Assembly: GCA_039198065.1 (NCBI GenBank)
Contig: JBCCTU010000001.1
Span: 868,001 to 932,000, forward strand
Direction of reading: 5' to 3'
Length of the DNA stretch: 64,000 nucleotides
DNA from: CALHVX01 sp039198065
GTDB taxonomy: Bacteria > Pseudomonadota > Gammaproteobacteria > Pseudomonadales > Azotimanducaceae
The notes beneath the pieces were generated by a model that saw only the letters and a list, made by a program, of their open reading frames with translations, was not told where the DNA came from and did no database searches. Below, piece after piece: positions 32,156 to 40,155 of this stretch (the stretch's first letter is position 1; each line of letters starts with the position of its first letter). The translations under genes and the position numbers were made by a program.

Positions 32156-33697
32156 ATGAGCTGGGAGCCCGAGAGCCTCGAACTTGCCGAACGCCGTCGT
32201 CAGTCGCTCGCCCAGGGCGGCGCTGAGGGCATCGCTCGCCAGCATCGCGCCGGGCGTCTGACGATTCGTGAGCGCATCGACGCACTGCTGGATGCAGACT
32301 CGTTCCGGGAATTCGGCCGCGCGACCGTGGCGGAAGACCCGGATACCGGCGAGCGGGTGCCGGCTAACTACGTCGTTGGACTTGGCGCGATCAATGGTAG
32401 ACGAACCGTCGTTGGCGGGGAGGACTTCACCCTCAAGGGCGGATCGCCCAACGCTGCGGGGCTCCGCAAGAGTGTGTACGCGGAACACGCGGCGATTCGG
32501 TACCGGGTGCCGTTGGTTCGTCTCCTCGAAGGAGGCGGTGGCAGCGTCAAGGGTGGCGCAGGCAAAGGCGGCACGGTCGGTGAGCCGGTGCACACGGAAC
32601 CGCGGTTCACGGTCATCGCCGATGCCATGGGGCAGGTGCCCGTCGTGTCTGCCGCACTCGGCGCGGTAGCCGGATTTCCCGCCGGGCGATTGGTGGCATC
32701 GCACTTTTCCGTGATGACCCGTCACACCGCTCAGGTCATGATCGCTGGGCCAGCGGTCGTCGAACGCGCCCTCGGGGTATCGCTTTCGAAAGACGCGCTC
32801 GGTGGGGCAGCGGTCCACGCGGCCAGTGGTGTCATCGACAATCTGGCAGAAGACGAGCACGACGCGTTCCGCCAGCTATGCCAGTTTCTGAGTTTTTTAC
32901 CGCAGAACGTTTGGGAACGAACGCCGCGTAGTGCGTGTACCGATCCCGTTGACCGCTGCGATGACTGGTTGCTCGAGGCCGTACCGCGGGACGCCAACCA
33001 GCCGTTTGACGTACGACGCATTGTCCAAGCGGTGGTTGATGTGGACAGCTGGTTCGAGATGGGGGCGGGCTTCGGTTGCAGCCAGGTTACGGGGTTTGCC
33101 CGTATCAACGGTCAGCCGGTCGGGGTGCTCGCCAACGACTGTGCCGTCTACGCCGGTGCTATGACGGCGGAGGCGGCGCAAAAATACCGACGCTTCGTAG
33201 AGCTGTGCGATACCTTCCACGTGCCGATCGTCAACTTCGTCGATCAGCCCGGTTTTATGATCGGACCCGAGGCGGAGCGAGCCGGAACGATTCGTTTCGG
33301 AATGGCAGCTGTCGCAGCCGCTGCTCAAGCCACCGTTCCCTGGGCATCGATTCAGATTCACAAGGGTTTCGGCGTCGCCACCGCGGCGCACTTCGGCCCC
33401 GATGCTTACGTACTGCTGTGGCCCTCGGCAGAATCCGGAGCCTTGCCAGTCGAAGGGGGTGTTGCCGTAGCCTATCGGCGGGAGATCGCGGCAGCCGCGG
33501 ATCCCGAGGCGCACCGACGTGCCATTGAAGAACGACTGCGCGAACACCGAACGCCGTTTCCCCGGGCCGAGTCCTTTGCCGTACACGATCTGATCGATCC
33601 ACGGGAAACCCGTCCTCAGCTGTGCGAATGGATTGACTGGATTCAGCCGCGTCTAGACGCCTTGCGGGAGCCGATCCGCTTCATGCCACGGCCCTGA
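32156..33697 (+). CDS. Acyl-CoA carboxylase carboxyltransferase (beta) subunit
   Basis: A 513-residue protein containing both halves of the carboxyltransferase fold. The family blocks GGEDFTLKGGS, EGGGGSVKGG, FVDQPGFMIG and the late GVAVAYRREI are visible. It resembles propionyl-CoA/methylcrotonyl-CoA carboxylase beta subunits, which move the carboxyl group from biotin to an acyl-CoA. Which acyl-CoA is used is not clear. It follows the enoyl-CoA hydratase by 18 bases. No biotin carrier protein is encoded nearby, which it would need. Confidence 0.9.
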   Translation: MSWEPESLELAERRRQSLAQGGAEGIARQHRAGRLTIRERIDALLDADSFREFGRATVAEDPDTGERVPANYVVGLGAINGRRTVVGGEDFTLKGGSPNAAGLRKSVYAEHAAIRYRVPLVRLLEGGGGSVKGGAGKGGTVGEPVHTEPRFTVIADAMGQVPVVSAALGAVAGFPAGRLVASHFSVMTRHTAQVMIAGPAVVERALGVSLSKDALGGAAVHAASGVIDNLAEDEHDAFRQLCQFLSFLPQNVWERTPRSACTDPVDRCDDWLLEAVPRDANQPFDVRRIVQAVVDVDSWFEMGAGFGCSQVTGFARINGQPVGVLANDCAVYAGAMTAEAAQKYRRFVELCDTFHVPIVNFVDQPGFMIGPEAERAGTIRFGMAAVAAAAQATVPWASIQIHKGFGVATAAHFGPDAYVLLWPSAESGALPVEGGVAVAYRREIAAAADPEAHRRAIEERLREHRTPFPRAESFAVHDLIDPRETRPQLCEWIDWIQPRLDALREPIRFMPRP

Positions 33698-33785
33698 GTG
33701 CCCACCCGCCGGAGCGCGCTGCGGTGGTCGCTGCACCGGTAGACACCGATATCACCAAGAGTTAACCAACCGACAGGAGTTCAAC

Positions 33786-34652
33786 ATGACATACACATTC
33801 AATGACAAGGTGGCCATCATTACCGGCGCGGGCGGCGGGCTGGGGCGTTGTCATGCTATTGAGCTCGCCAAGCGCGGTGCGAAAGTCGTGGTCAACGATC
33901 TCGGCGGTGCGATGGACGGCACCGGAGGATCGTCCGAGGCGGCGGATGCCGTGGTTGCAGAGATCAAAGGCGCTGGTGGCGAAGCGATTGCAAACGGGGG
34001 TTCCGTGTCCGATCGCACCGGGGCCAAGAGCATGGTGGACGATGCCATGAACGCCTGGGGCCGGGTCGACATCCTGATCAACAACGCGGGCATCCTGCGC
34101 GACAAGTCGTTTGCGAAAATGACCATGGATGATTTTGAGATGGTGTTGGACGTGCACCTCGTCGGTTCGGCGAACGTTACCAGTGCGGTGTGGCCAATCA
34201 TGCGCGAGCAGAACTACGGCCGGATCGTTATGACGACGTCCCCGAGTGGCCTGTTTGGGAACTTTGGCCAAACCAACTATGGCGCGGCCAAGCTCGGGCT
34301 CGTTGGCTTCATGAATACGCTCAAAATCGAAGGGGCGAAAAACAACATTCACACCAACGCCATCGCACCGGTTGCCGCCACGCGGATGACGGAAAACCTC
34401 ATGCCTGAAGAGGCCCTCGCCAAGCTTGGCCCGGAGCTCATTACCCCAGGGGTTGTTTACCTGTGCACGGAAGATGCACCGAACGGTGTTGTGCTGCAGG
34501 CGGCTGGCGGTCGTTACTCCATTGCCTGTGTCGTCGAAAATCAGGGTGTTGATCTTGGCACGGACCCAACGGTTGAGTCCGTTAGCGAGAACTTTGCAGC
34601 GATCACTAACCTCGACGGCGCCAAGCCGCGCGGCATGCTGCAGCTCGGCTAA
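33786..34652 (+). CDS. SDR of the (3R)-hydroxyacyl-CoA dehydrogenase (MFE-2) type
   Basis: A 288-residue SDR with TGAGGGLGR, the NDLGGAMDGTGGSS stretch, NNAGILRD and the active-site NYGAAK. The NDLGG...GTG signature and the long C-terminus are those of the dehydrogenase part of peroxisomal multifunctional enzyme 2 and its bacterial relatives, which oxidise (3R)-hydroxyacyl-CoA. This fits the neighbouring enoyl-CoA hydratase and acyl-CoA carboxylase. The ribosome site is ACAGGAG, 6-12 bases upstream. Confidence 0.9.
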   Translation: MTYTFNDKVAIITGAGGGLGRCHAIELAKRGAKVVVNDLGGAMDGTGGSSEAADAVVAEIKGAGGEAIANGGSVSDRTGAKSMVDDAMNAWGRVDILINNAGILRDKSFAKMTMDDFEMVLDVHLVGSANVTSAVWPIMREQNYGRIVMTTSPSGLFGNFGQTNYGAAKLGLVGFMNTLKIEGAKNNIHTNAIAPVAATRMTENLMPEEALAKLGPELITPGVVYLCTEDAPNGVVLQAAGGRYSIACVVENQGVDLGTDPTVESVSENFAAITNLDGAKPRGMLQLG

Positions 34653-34662
34653 GGGCGGGTTC

Positions 34663-34854
34663 GTGCCAGCAGTTGTTCTGAGCCTGATCAGCGCAGCCCT
34701 CATGGGCGCGCTCATCTGGCTTGTGCTGGGTAATCGGTTTCGATTCAGCGCCGACGGCACGGCCAACGATTGGAAGAACCTCGGGGCCTACGCCGTGCTG
34801 GCGCTGCCCTTCGCCCTGCTAATCGTCATGTTGCTGTTGCCGGGGGTTCTCTAG
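34663..34854 (+). CDS. Small two-helix membrane protein
   Basis: A 63-residue frame from GTG 34663, ten bases after the SDR stop, with GGGCGGG just upstream. Two hydrophobic segments (about 3-23 and 40-62) flank a polar loop (NRFRFSADGTANDWKN). It resembles small uncharacterised inner-membrane proteins of Gammaproteobacteria, but I can assign no function. Its end overlaps the convergent HD-domain gene by 36 bases. Confidence 0.55.
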   Translation: MPAVVLSLISAALMGALIWLVLGNRFRFSADGTANDWKNLGAYAVLALPFALLIVMLLLPGVL

Positions 34855-35835
34855 GGCGCTGCGGGGACCGTTAATAGAGGTTACCGCAGCCGGCTTTTTG
34901 ATCCGTTCTTCGGCTGGGATCGACGGTGTGGTTGCCCCCGCGTCATTGTCGGAGCTCATGCGCCGCAGCGGCGCCCGCTCCGGTCCGGCGAGGCCCTCGC
35001 TTTCCTGTTCGGCGTGCACGTGTGCGAACAGGTTTGCGGACCATTGCTGGCCGTCGCGGGTCTTGCTCAGGTAGCGCAGTGCATCCGTGATGTGCGGATA
35101 CACAGCGTCTTGAAAGAATTCGGGAAAGCTCGCCCTCAGATCGCCCGCATTGGTATAGCCCTGCCGTTCGGCTTCGCCGGTTTCGACAAACTCGGCATAC
35201 AAGCGACTCAGTTTGCGCAGGTACTGTGGATCGCCCATCTGACCGATGAGATCAGCTGCACGTACCATGGCCGAGAGGGAATCGGTTCCCTGGTAGTAGC
35301 TGTCTGCAGGTACCGGGAAGCGGGTCATTTCTATGTGCGATGCGAGCAGATTGGTGTCGAGCAGCTGCTCCGGGCCGAAGCGGTCCTGCACGTACAGGCA
35401 GCTTCGAGTGACGTGAAACGGAGTTAGAAAGGCGTCCGTTGCCCCTGGGACCGGGATGGCACGGTTGCCGATTTCGTCGGCAACGTAGCTGCCTTCGCGG
35501 TCGCCGCGAAGCAGTCCCCGGACGTAGCCAATGTCGTGATACAGCATGGCGATCACGGCGTGGAGCCATTCCGAGGCCTGGACATCGCCCCGCACGAGTT
35601 GCCGACCGCTCAAGATCGAGAGACCGGCATCGGTCACCAACATCGTGTGGTGCACGTCGTGGTAAGGACAATCGCAGGTCAGCAAGGTTTCCAGCGCTTC
35701 GCGGGCCGCGCGTTCGAGCAAGGCCCTTTCGAGCTGACCGGCGTCAGGGAAACTGGTGGTAAATCGGTCCTCGAGCTTGCCAATAAAGGCGTTGATCGAG
35801 GGTCCATACAAGTCAAGCATCATGCGATCATAAGG
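34819..35835 (-). CDS. HD-domain metal-dependent phosphohydrolase-like protein
   Basis: A 338-residue cytoplasmic protein. The HD-domain metal ligands are present as CPYHDVHHT and, about 50 residues later, MLYHDIGYVRG, with an additional histidine in LLASHIEM. This pattern is of metal phosphohydrolases; the substrate is unknown, and no GYP signature is present. The C-terminal 60 residues are polar and low-complexity. The start is taken at the ATG of MPYDRMM (35835); the frame is open 18 codons further. It is a single gene, tail to tail with the small membrane protein. Confidence 0.8.
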   Translation of the reverse strand, partial: PYDRMMLDLYGPSINAFIGKLEDRFTTSFPDAGQLERALLERAAREALETLLTCDCPYHDVHHTMLVTDAGLSILSGRQLVRGDVQASEWLHAVIAMLYHDIGYVRGLLRGDREGSYVADEIGNRAIPVPGATDAFLTPFHVTRSCLYVQDRFGPEQLLDTNLLASHIEMTRFPVPADSYYQGTDSLSAMVRAADLIGQMGDPQYLRKLSRLYAEFVETGEAERQGYTNAGDLRASFPEFFQDAVYPHITDALRYLSKTRDGQQWSANLFAHVHAEQESEGLAGPERAPLRRMSSDNDAGATTPSIPAEERIKKPAAVTSINGPRSALENPRQQQHDD

Positions 35836-35961
35836 CATCGGCCCGAGCGTACCCGTGCGTTGGACCGCAAAATGACGTCTAGCTGACACTGGGTCCGATT
35901 TCCTGCTTACTGCTACTTCGGAAGCCGCGTACCCGGTCTCGAATCGAACGTTCCCAATCGA

Positions 35962-36888
35962 ATGTCACACATTGAACTCCGTCACCTTCGCACGCTTGTG
36001 GCGCTCCGCGACACGGGCAGTCTCGTCGAAGCCGCTGAGCGGGTGTTTCTCACACAGTCGGCGCTGTCACACCAGCTCAAGGATCTCGAACACCGGCTTG
36101 GAACGGCGCTGTTCGTGCGCAAAACCCGACCCGTCCGATTCACCCCCGCCGGCGAGCGACTGTTGCGGCTGGCTGACGAGTCCCTGCCGGCGGTCGCAAG
36201 CGCCGAAGAAGATCTTGCCCGTCTTGTCGGTGGGGAAACGGGGCGGCTGTTCATGGCCATTGAATGCCACAGTTGCTTCGATTGGCTGCTGCCGGCCATC
36301 GATGCTTATCGGGTCGATTGGTCCGAGGTCGAGCTCGACATTGCCAGCGGCTTTCACTTTGCCCCGTTTCCGGCTTTGCTCCGCGGCGATCTCGATTTGG
36401 TGATCACTGCTGATCCCGTCGCGGACGACGGGATTTCTTATTTACCGCTGTTCAGCTACGAAGCTCAGCTCGCCGTAGCAAAGTTGCACCCGCTGGCAGA
36501 ACAGCCGCAGGTAGAGCCGCAGGACCTCGTCGATGAAACCCTCATCTGCTACCCCGTGGACCGGTCTCGGTTGGATGTCTTCACGAGTTTTCTCAATCCA
36601 GCAGGTGTAGAACCCCGCGAGGTGCGCACAGCGGAACTCACGACGATGATGATCCAACTGGTGGCCAGCGGTCGCGGCGTAACATGCCTGCCGAATTGGG
36701 CGCTTCACGAGTACCGGTCACGCAACTACATTGTCGCCTGCTCGCTCGGAGAGGACGGTGTCTGGCCGACCCTCTACGCCGCGGTGCGCAGCGAGCAGGC
36801 GGTGGCGCCGTTCGTTGAAGGATTTGTCGCAACTGCGCGGCGCGTCTGTTTCGAAACCCTGCGCGGTATCGTCACGGCTGAGGTGTGA
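35962..36888 (+). CDS. metR: LysR family regulator, MetR-like
   Basis: A 308-residue LysR-type regulator. The N-terminal winged helix-turn-helix (1-60) begins MSHIELRHLRTLVAL, the typical opening of MetR, and contains FLTQSALSHQLKDLE. The effector domain (about 90-300) has the MetR-like HSCFDWLLPAI and LGRGVTCLPNW-type blocks (here VASGRGVTCLPNW). MetR activates methionine synthesis genes with homocysteine as co-inducer. No metE or metH is beside it. It is divergent from the HD-domain gene; no clear MetR box was found in the short gap. Confidence 0.85.
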   Translation: MSHIELRHLRTLVALRDTGSLVEAAERVFLTQSALSHQLKDLEHRLGTALFVRKTRPVRFTPAGERLLRLADESLPAVASAEEDLARLVGGETGRLFMAIECHSCFDWLLPAIDAYRVDWSEVELDIASGFHFAPFPALLRGDLDLVITADPVADDGISYLPLFSYEAQLAVAKLHPLAEQPQVEPQDLVDETLICYPVDRSRLDVFTSFLNPAGVEPREVRTAELTTMMIQLVASGRGVTCLPNWALHEYRSRNYIVACSLGEDGVWPTLYAAVRSEQAVAPFVEGFVATARRVCFETLRGIVTAEV

Positions 36889-36961
36889 GGGCTGCGACAG
36901 CCTCTGTGGATGCCGTCACTATAGGGGGTCACCGAGATCCATCGGTCCGCAGCGACGGTGG

Positions 36962-37807
36962 TCACATATTGAAGTGCAAGCCGGTGACAGCGTGGTCCGC
37001 TAGCTCTGCCGGGGCGTTCGCCTGATGCCGTTTGATCCGGCTGTAGAGGAAGGCATGGGCGGTTGCGAGCAGCGTGTCGCGGATCATTTCCTCCGTTTCG
37101 AGCTCCGATGCGCGGCGCATCATGCGCTCAAAAGCGAAGACGAAGTGATTGCTGTGGCGGGCGCGGATGGGAGTGCCGTAAAACAGCGCGTACCCGTCTT
37201 GCTCTGACAGTTCGTTGCCAAGCTGCAAAAGGCGCCGAGAAAAGACAGCGTTGTCCTGTGACGCACGGATTGTGAAGAGCTGGTTGACCTCATCCTGAGT
37301 GACGACACCGGCCTCATCGGCGGCTTGGGAAGAGAGAAACAGCATGCCGCTGATGGTGCCGAGCTGTTGGGCGACGCTTTCGGCGATCGTCAGGAAGGCC
37401 TGTTGACGCGCGTGCATTTCAGTCTGGCTCATTTTGTCCGACTGAATGACGGCCTGTTCTGCGGTGCGCTGGATTTCTTCAGCCTGAGCCCGGAGTGCGG
37501 CTGAGTTCTGCTGCAGTTCGCGCTGCTGCAGAAAATAGCCGATGACCAGCCAGAGAAAGGCGAGCGGCGCGAACGCCCCCTCGAGAAAGCTGCCGAGCTC
37601 GTCGGCGGGGAGCTGGTTGAAGTTATCCCACCCGATGTTGGCGCTGACGTAGTTCATGCCGAGGAGCAACCATGCGGCGGTCAGCAGGATCCCAAGCCAG
37701 ATTCGCCAGTCCGGTGATGACCCACTGGTGGGCCCGGAATGCCGAGAATCGTCGCTCAGCTTACTGATCCTCGCGCTGTTGAGCGCGCCGGAGCTCGGCG
37801 ATGTCAC
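36962..37807 (-). CDS. Two-helix membrane protein with coiled coil, unknown
   Basis: A 281-residue protein with two membrane helices (about 36-54 and 73-93), then a Gln/Ala/Glu-rich coiled coil (about 94-135), and a mostly helical cytoplasmic domain to the end. I know no named family for it, although similar proteins that follow two helices with a coiled coil are common and uncharacterised. The start is GTG 37807, overlapping the upstream small membrane protein gene by 47 bases; a start further in is possible. No catalytic motif is seen. Confidence 0.65.
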   Translation of the reverse strand: MTSPSSGALNSARISKLSDDSRHSGPTSGSSPDWRIWLGILLTAAWLLLGMNYVSANIGWDNFNQLPADELGSFLEGAFAPLAFLWLVIGYFLQQRELQQNSAALRAQAEEIQRTAEQAVIQSDKMSQTEMHARQQAFLTIAESVAQQLGTISGMLFLSSQAADEAGVVTQDEVNQLFTIRASQDNAVFSRRLLQLGNELSEQDGYALFYGTPIRARHSNHFVFAFERMMRRASELETEEMIRDTLLATAHAFLYSRIKRHQANAPAELADHAVTGLHFNM

Positions 37808-37901
37808 GCTGAATTTCGCTGAGCCGGAACACCAGGTCGGGAAGCTGATCTGAGATGCGCCAGAGAAGAAATGCGATGACAGCGAGCAGAATGAATTCCA
37901 T
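37761..37901 (-). CDS. Small single-helix membrane protein
   Basis: A 46-residue frame from ATG 37901: a membrane helix (about 2-17, EFILLAVIAFLLWRI) followed by an amphipathic, charged helix ending QRDIAELRRAQQREDQ. The C-terminal coiled-coil character resembles that of the larger membrane protein whose gene it overlaps, so the two products might interact. The gene is short and has no known family, hence modest confidence. Confidence 0.45.
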   Translation of the reverse strand: MEFILLAVIAFLLWRISDQLPDLVFRLSEIQRDIAELRRAQQREDQ

Positions 37902-37981
37902 GTTTACGTTCCGGAGCCCGGGAGCGCGCATGATGCCACCGCCGCGTGATTCGGCCAACGTAACCGCCTGCCGCTGCCTCG

Positions 37982-38473
37982 TTAGTGTCGAACGCCGACA
38001 CAGCCCTTAGGTGCCAGCTCGCTCCAGTCCTCGAGCGATCGCAGGGTCCGCAGGACCACGTAGCCAAGGGTCGGCAGCCCTCTAAGCGGTTCCCCAGTAA
38101 GCTTTGAGACGAGTTCGCTGACCCCGGGGTTGTGCGCGATCACACCCAGGCGCTCGCAGTCACTGGGCGTGCATCGCAGCTCCTCGAGGAGGGTGTCTGC
38201 ATTCGCCAGATATAGGGATTCAAGCACGTGCCGGTGAGCGGGTGGCACGCCGAGCGACGTCGCGAGCCGGTTGGCGGTCTGCTGCGTGCGTCGTGCCGCG
38301 CTGATGCAGAGCCAGTCGAGCGGCAGCCCCGGGCTGGCGGCGCTCAGCGTTTCGTTCAGCGCGTCACACTCATCCTGGCCGGCTTTGCTCAAGGGTCGGT
38401 CCCGATCCTCCTGATCGAGATCCGGTGCCTCTGCTGCCGCGTGGCGAATGATCCATAGGGTTCGTTCAGGCAT
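37982..38473 (-). CDS. sixA: SixA-type phosphohistidine phosphatase
   Basis: A 163-residue histidine phosphatase. The catalytic RHG motif appears as IIRHAAAE (His10), with the second conserved region ISAARRTQQTA and HNPGVSEL containing the later histidine. SixA removes phosphate from histidines of phosphotransfer proteins (ArcB or PTS components in E. coli); the target here is unknown. Its ATG overlaps the stop region of the luciferase-like gene by eight bases, so they are probably in one operon. Confidence 0.9.
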   Translation of the reverse strand: MPERTLWIIRHAAAEAPDLDQEDRDRPLSKAGQDECDALNETLSAASPGLPLDWLCISAARRTQQTANRLATSLGVPPAHRHVLESLYLANADTLLEELRCTPSDCERLGVIAHNPGVSELVSKLTGEPLRGLPTLGYVVLRTLRSLEDWSELAPKGCVGVRH

Positions 38474-39371
38474 AGAGAGCGAACAGTTCCTGGACCGCGT
38501 CGAGCTGATTTCCCCGGGCGCTCGATGGGACGATGATCGGAGTCTTTACGCCCGCGTCGAGCCATTCCTCGACGCCTTCGCGTACGGTTGCCGCTGGTCC
38601 GAAGAGGGTCGTGTCGGCGAGCCAGCGATCTGACAGCGCGGCCGGCACCGCATCAAAGTCCTTTGCGTCGATCGCGCTCTCAACGGCGTCCATCTCCTCG
38701 ACGTAGCCGGCTGCGCGCCAGTAGTTGCGGTAATTTGGCAAGAAGGCATAACTCGTCAGCGTCTTTCGGTTGACCGCTTTGGCGGCCTCAACATCGTCGC
38801 TGATGCAGGTCGGAATCATGTTGCCAATGAAGAAGTCATCGTTGGTTCGCTGGCTATCATCAAGCATGCTCAAGGACGTTCCCATGGCCGAGCGGGCGGC
38901 GTTTGCAAATACTAAGCCGTCCGCGATTTCACCGGCCAGGGCGATCATTTTGCTGCGCAGGGCCGCAAGAATGATTGGAGGCAAGGGTCCGACGCGCTTT
39001 GCCGACCGCAGGTCGTTCACGAAAGCGCGCATGTCGCCGAGCGGCTTTCCCTGAGTGACACCGATTCGAGCCATGGCCGATTCGTGACTGACACCTACGC
39101 CGAAGCGGAAACGGCCGCCGCTAACTTCATGCAGGAAACCTGCGGTCTGGGCAAAGTCCGTAACGTTGCGCGTGTAAATTGGTGTGATGCTCGTACCTAC
39201 GGGGATCTCGCGGGTGGCCTGGAGAATCGCCTGGCACAGCGCCAGGTTGTCGCTCAAGCTTGGGCAGTAGATGCCACTGAAGCCGCGGGCTTCAGCGGAA
39301 CTCGCAAGCTCGATAATCGACCCACGCCGCCCGGGGACGGCGGCAAGACTCAGAGCCGGTCGCTGTGTCAT
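38466..39371 (-). CDS. Luciferase-like (LLM) flavin or F420-dependent oxidoreductase
   Basis: A 301-residue TIM-barrel protein of the bacterial luciferase-like family: early strand PALSLAAVP, TSITPIYTRN, and FRFGVGVSHESAM are characteristic blocks. Members use reduced FMN or F420; the cofactor and substrate cannot be told here. The start is ATG 39371; the frame runs about 70 codons further upstream but that part has no family similarity and overlaps the rhomboid gene's end region. sixA follows with an overlap. Confidence 0.8.
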   Translation of the reverse strand: MTQRPALSLAAVPGRRGSIIELASSAEARGFSGIYCPSLSDNLALCQAILQATREIPVGTSITPIYTRNVTDFAQTAGFLHEVSGGRFRFGVGVSHESAMARIGVTQGKPLGDMRAFVNDLRSAKRVGPLPPIILAALRSKMIALAGEIADGLVFANAARSAMGTSLSMLDDSQRTNDDFFIGNMIPTCISDDVEAAKAVNRKTLTSYAFLPNYRNYWRAAGYVEEMDAVESAIDAKDFDAVPAALSDRWLADTTLFGPAATVREGVEEWLDAGVKTPIIVPSSARGNQLDAVQELFALYA

Positions 39372-39396
39372 TGCTGAGAATTCTCCATAGGTAAGG

Positions 39397-40143
39397 TCAG
39401 AACCAGCGTTTGCCCTGGTTTGGATGCCGAGCCGCTGCAGTAGGTGATCGTCGCAGCGGCAACACCAGTGCGAGCCCCGCAAGGAAACCACCGATGTGAG
39501 CCCAGAACGCCACCCCACCGCCGCTGCGACCAAGCGCCGGTAAACCACCGAGCAACTGCAGAGCGAACCAGTAACCGAGCATGACAACCGCCGGTACAGC
39601 GATGGTGGTGACGAAAAAACCTAGAAAGATGACCGTATTGATCCGGGCCCGGGGATACAGCAGGGCGTAGGCGCCCATGACGCCACCGATGGCGCCAGAC
39701 GCACCGACCATGGGTACGGTGCTGCCCGGATTGGTCGCGATCTGCGCTGCCGACGCCGCGATGCCGCAGAGCAGATAAAAGCCGGCGAAGCGTAGCGGGC
39801 CTAGCGCATCCTCAATGTTGTCTCCGAACACATACAAGAACCAGAGGTTGCCGATGAGGTGTAACCAGCCACCGTGCATGAACATGCTGCTGACGAGAGT
39901 CTTTGTGTCCCGCTCGCCATCGAGCACACAGGACAACTCGGCACTGACCGGAATCTGGGTACCGCTGCGCACCAACTCCAGCAGATCACCGGGAATAAGT
40001 GCGTGCAGACACATGGATCGACCCAGGGCGGGTTCTGTGCCCATACCCTGTACGGCGAACCAGACTATGAGGTTCAAGCCAATGATGACGTAAACGACCC
40101 AGGGCTGACCGTGCGTTGGGTTGTTGTCGTTCAGGGGAAACAC
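39397..40143 (-). CDS. Rhomboid family intramembrane serine protease
   Basis: A 248-residue polytopic membrane protein. The catalytic serine is Ser149 in GASGAIGG and the catalytic histidine His216 in FWAHIGGF; HGGWLHLIGNLWFL supplies the conserved His/Asn helix. About six or seven helices fit a rhomboid core, with an extended loop after the first helix containing two Cys (Cys45, Cys72) that could pair in the periplasm. It cleaves transmembrane substrates; these are unknown here. The start is GTG. hisC ends 12 bases upstream. Confidence 0.9.
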   Translation of the reverse strand: MFPLNDNNPTHGQPWVVYVIIGLNLIVWFAVQGMGTEPALGRSMCLHALIPGDLLELVRSGTQIPVSAELSCVLDGERDTKTLVSSMFMHGGWLHLIGNLWFLYVFGDNIEDALGPLRFAGFYLLCGIAASAAQIATNPGSTVPMVGASGAIGGVMGAYALLYPRARINTVIFLGFFVTTIAVPAVVMLGYWFALQLLGGLPALGRSGGGVAFWAHIGGFLAGLALVLPLRRSPTAAARHPNQGKRWF

Positions 40144-40155
40144 TGGTTTCTGGCT

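Noticed and set aside
39372..39587. 72-codon upstream extension of the luciferase-like frame
   Set aside because: Cys/Ser/Arg-rich sequence unlike the family; overlaps the rhomboid gene; ATG 39371 gives the normal N-terminus.
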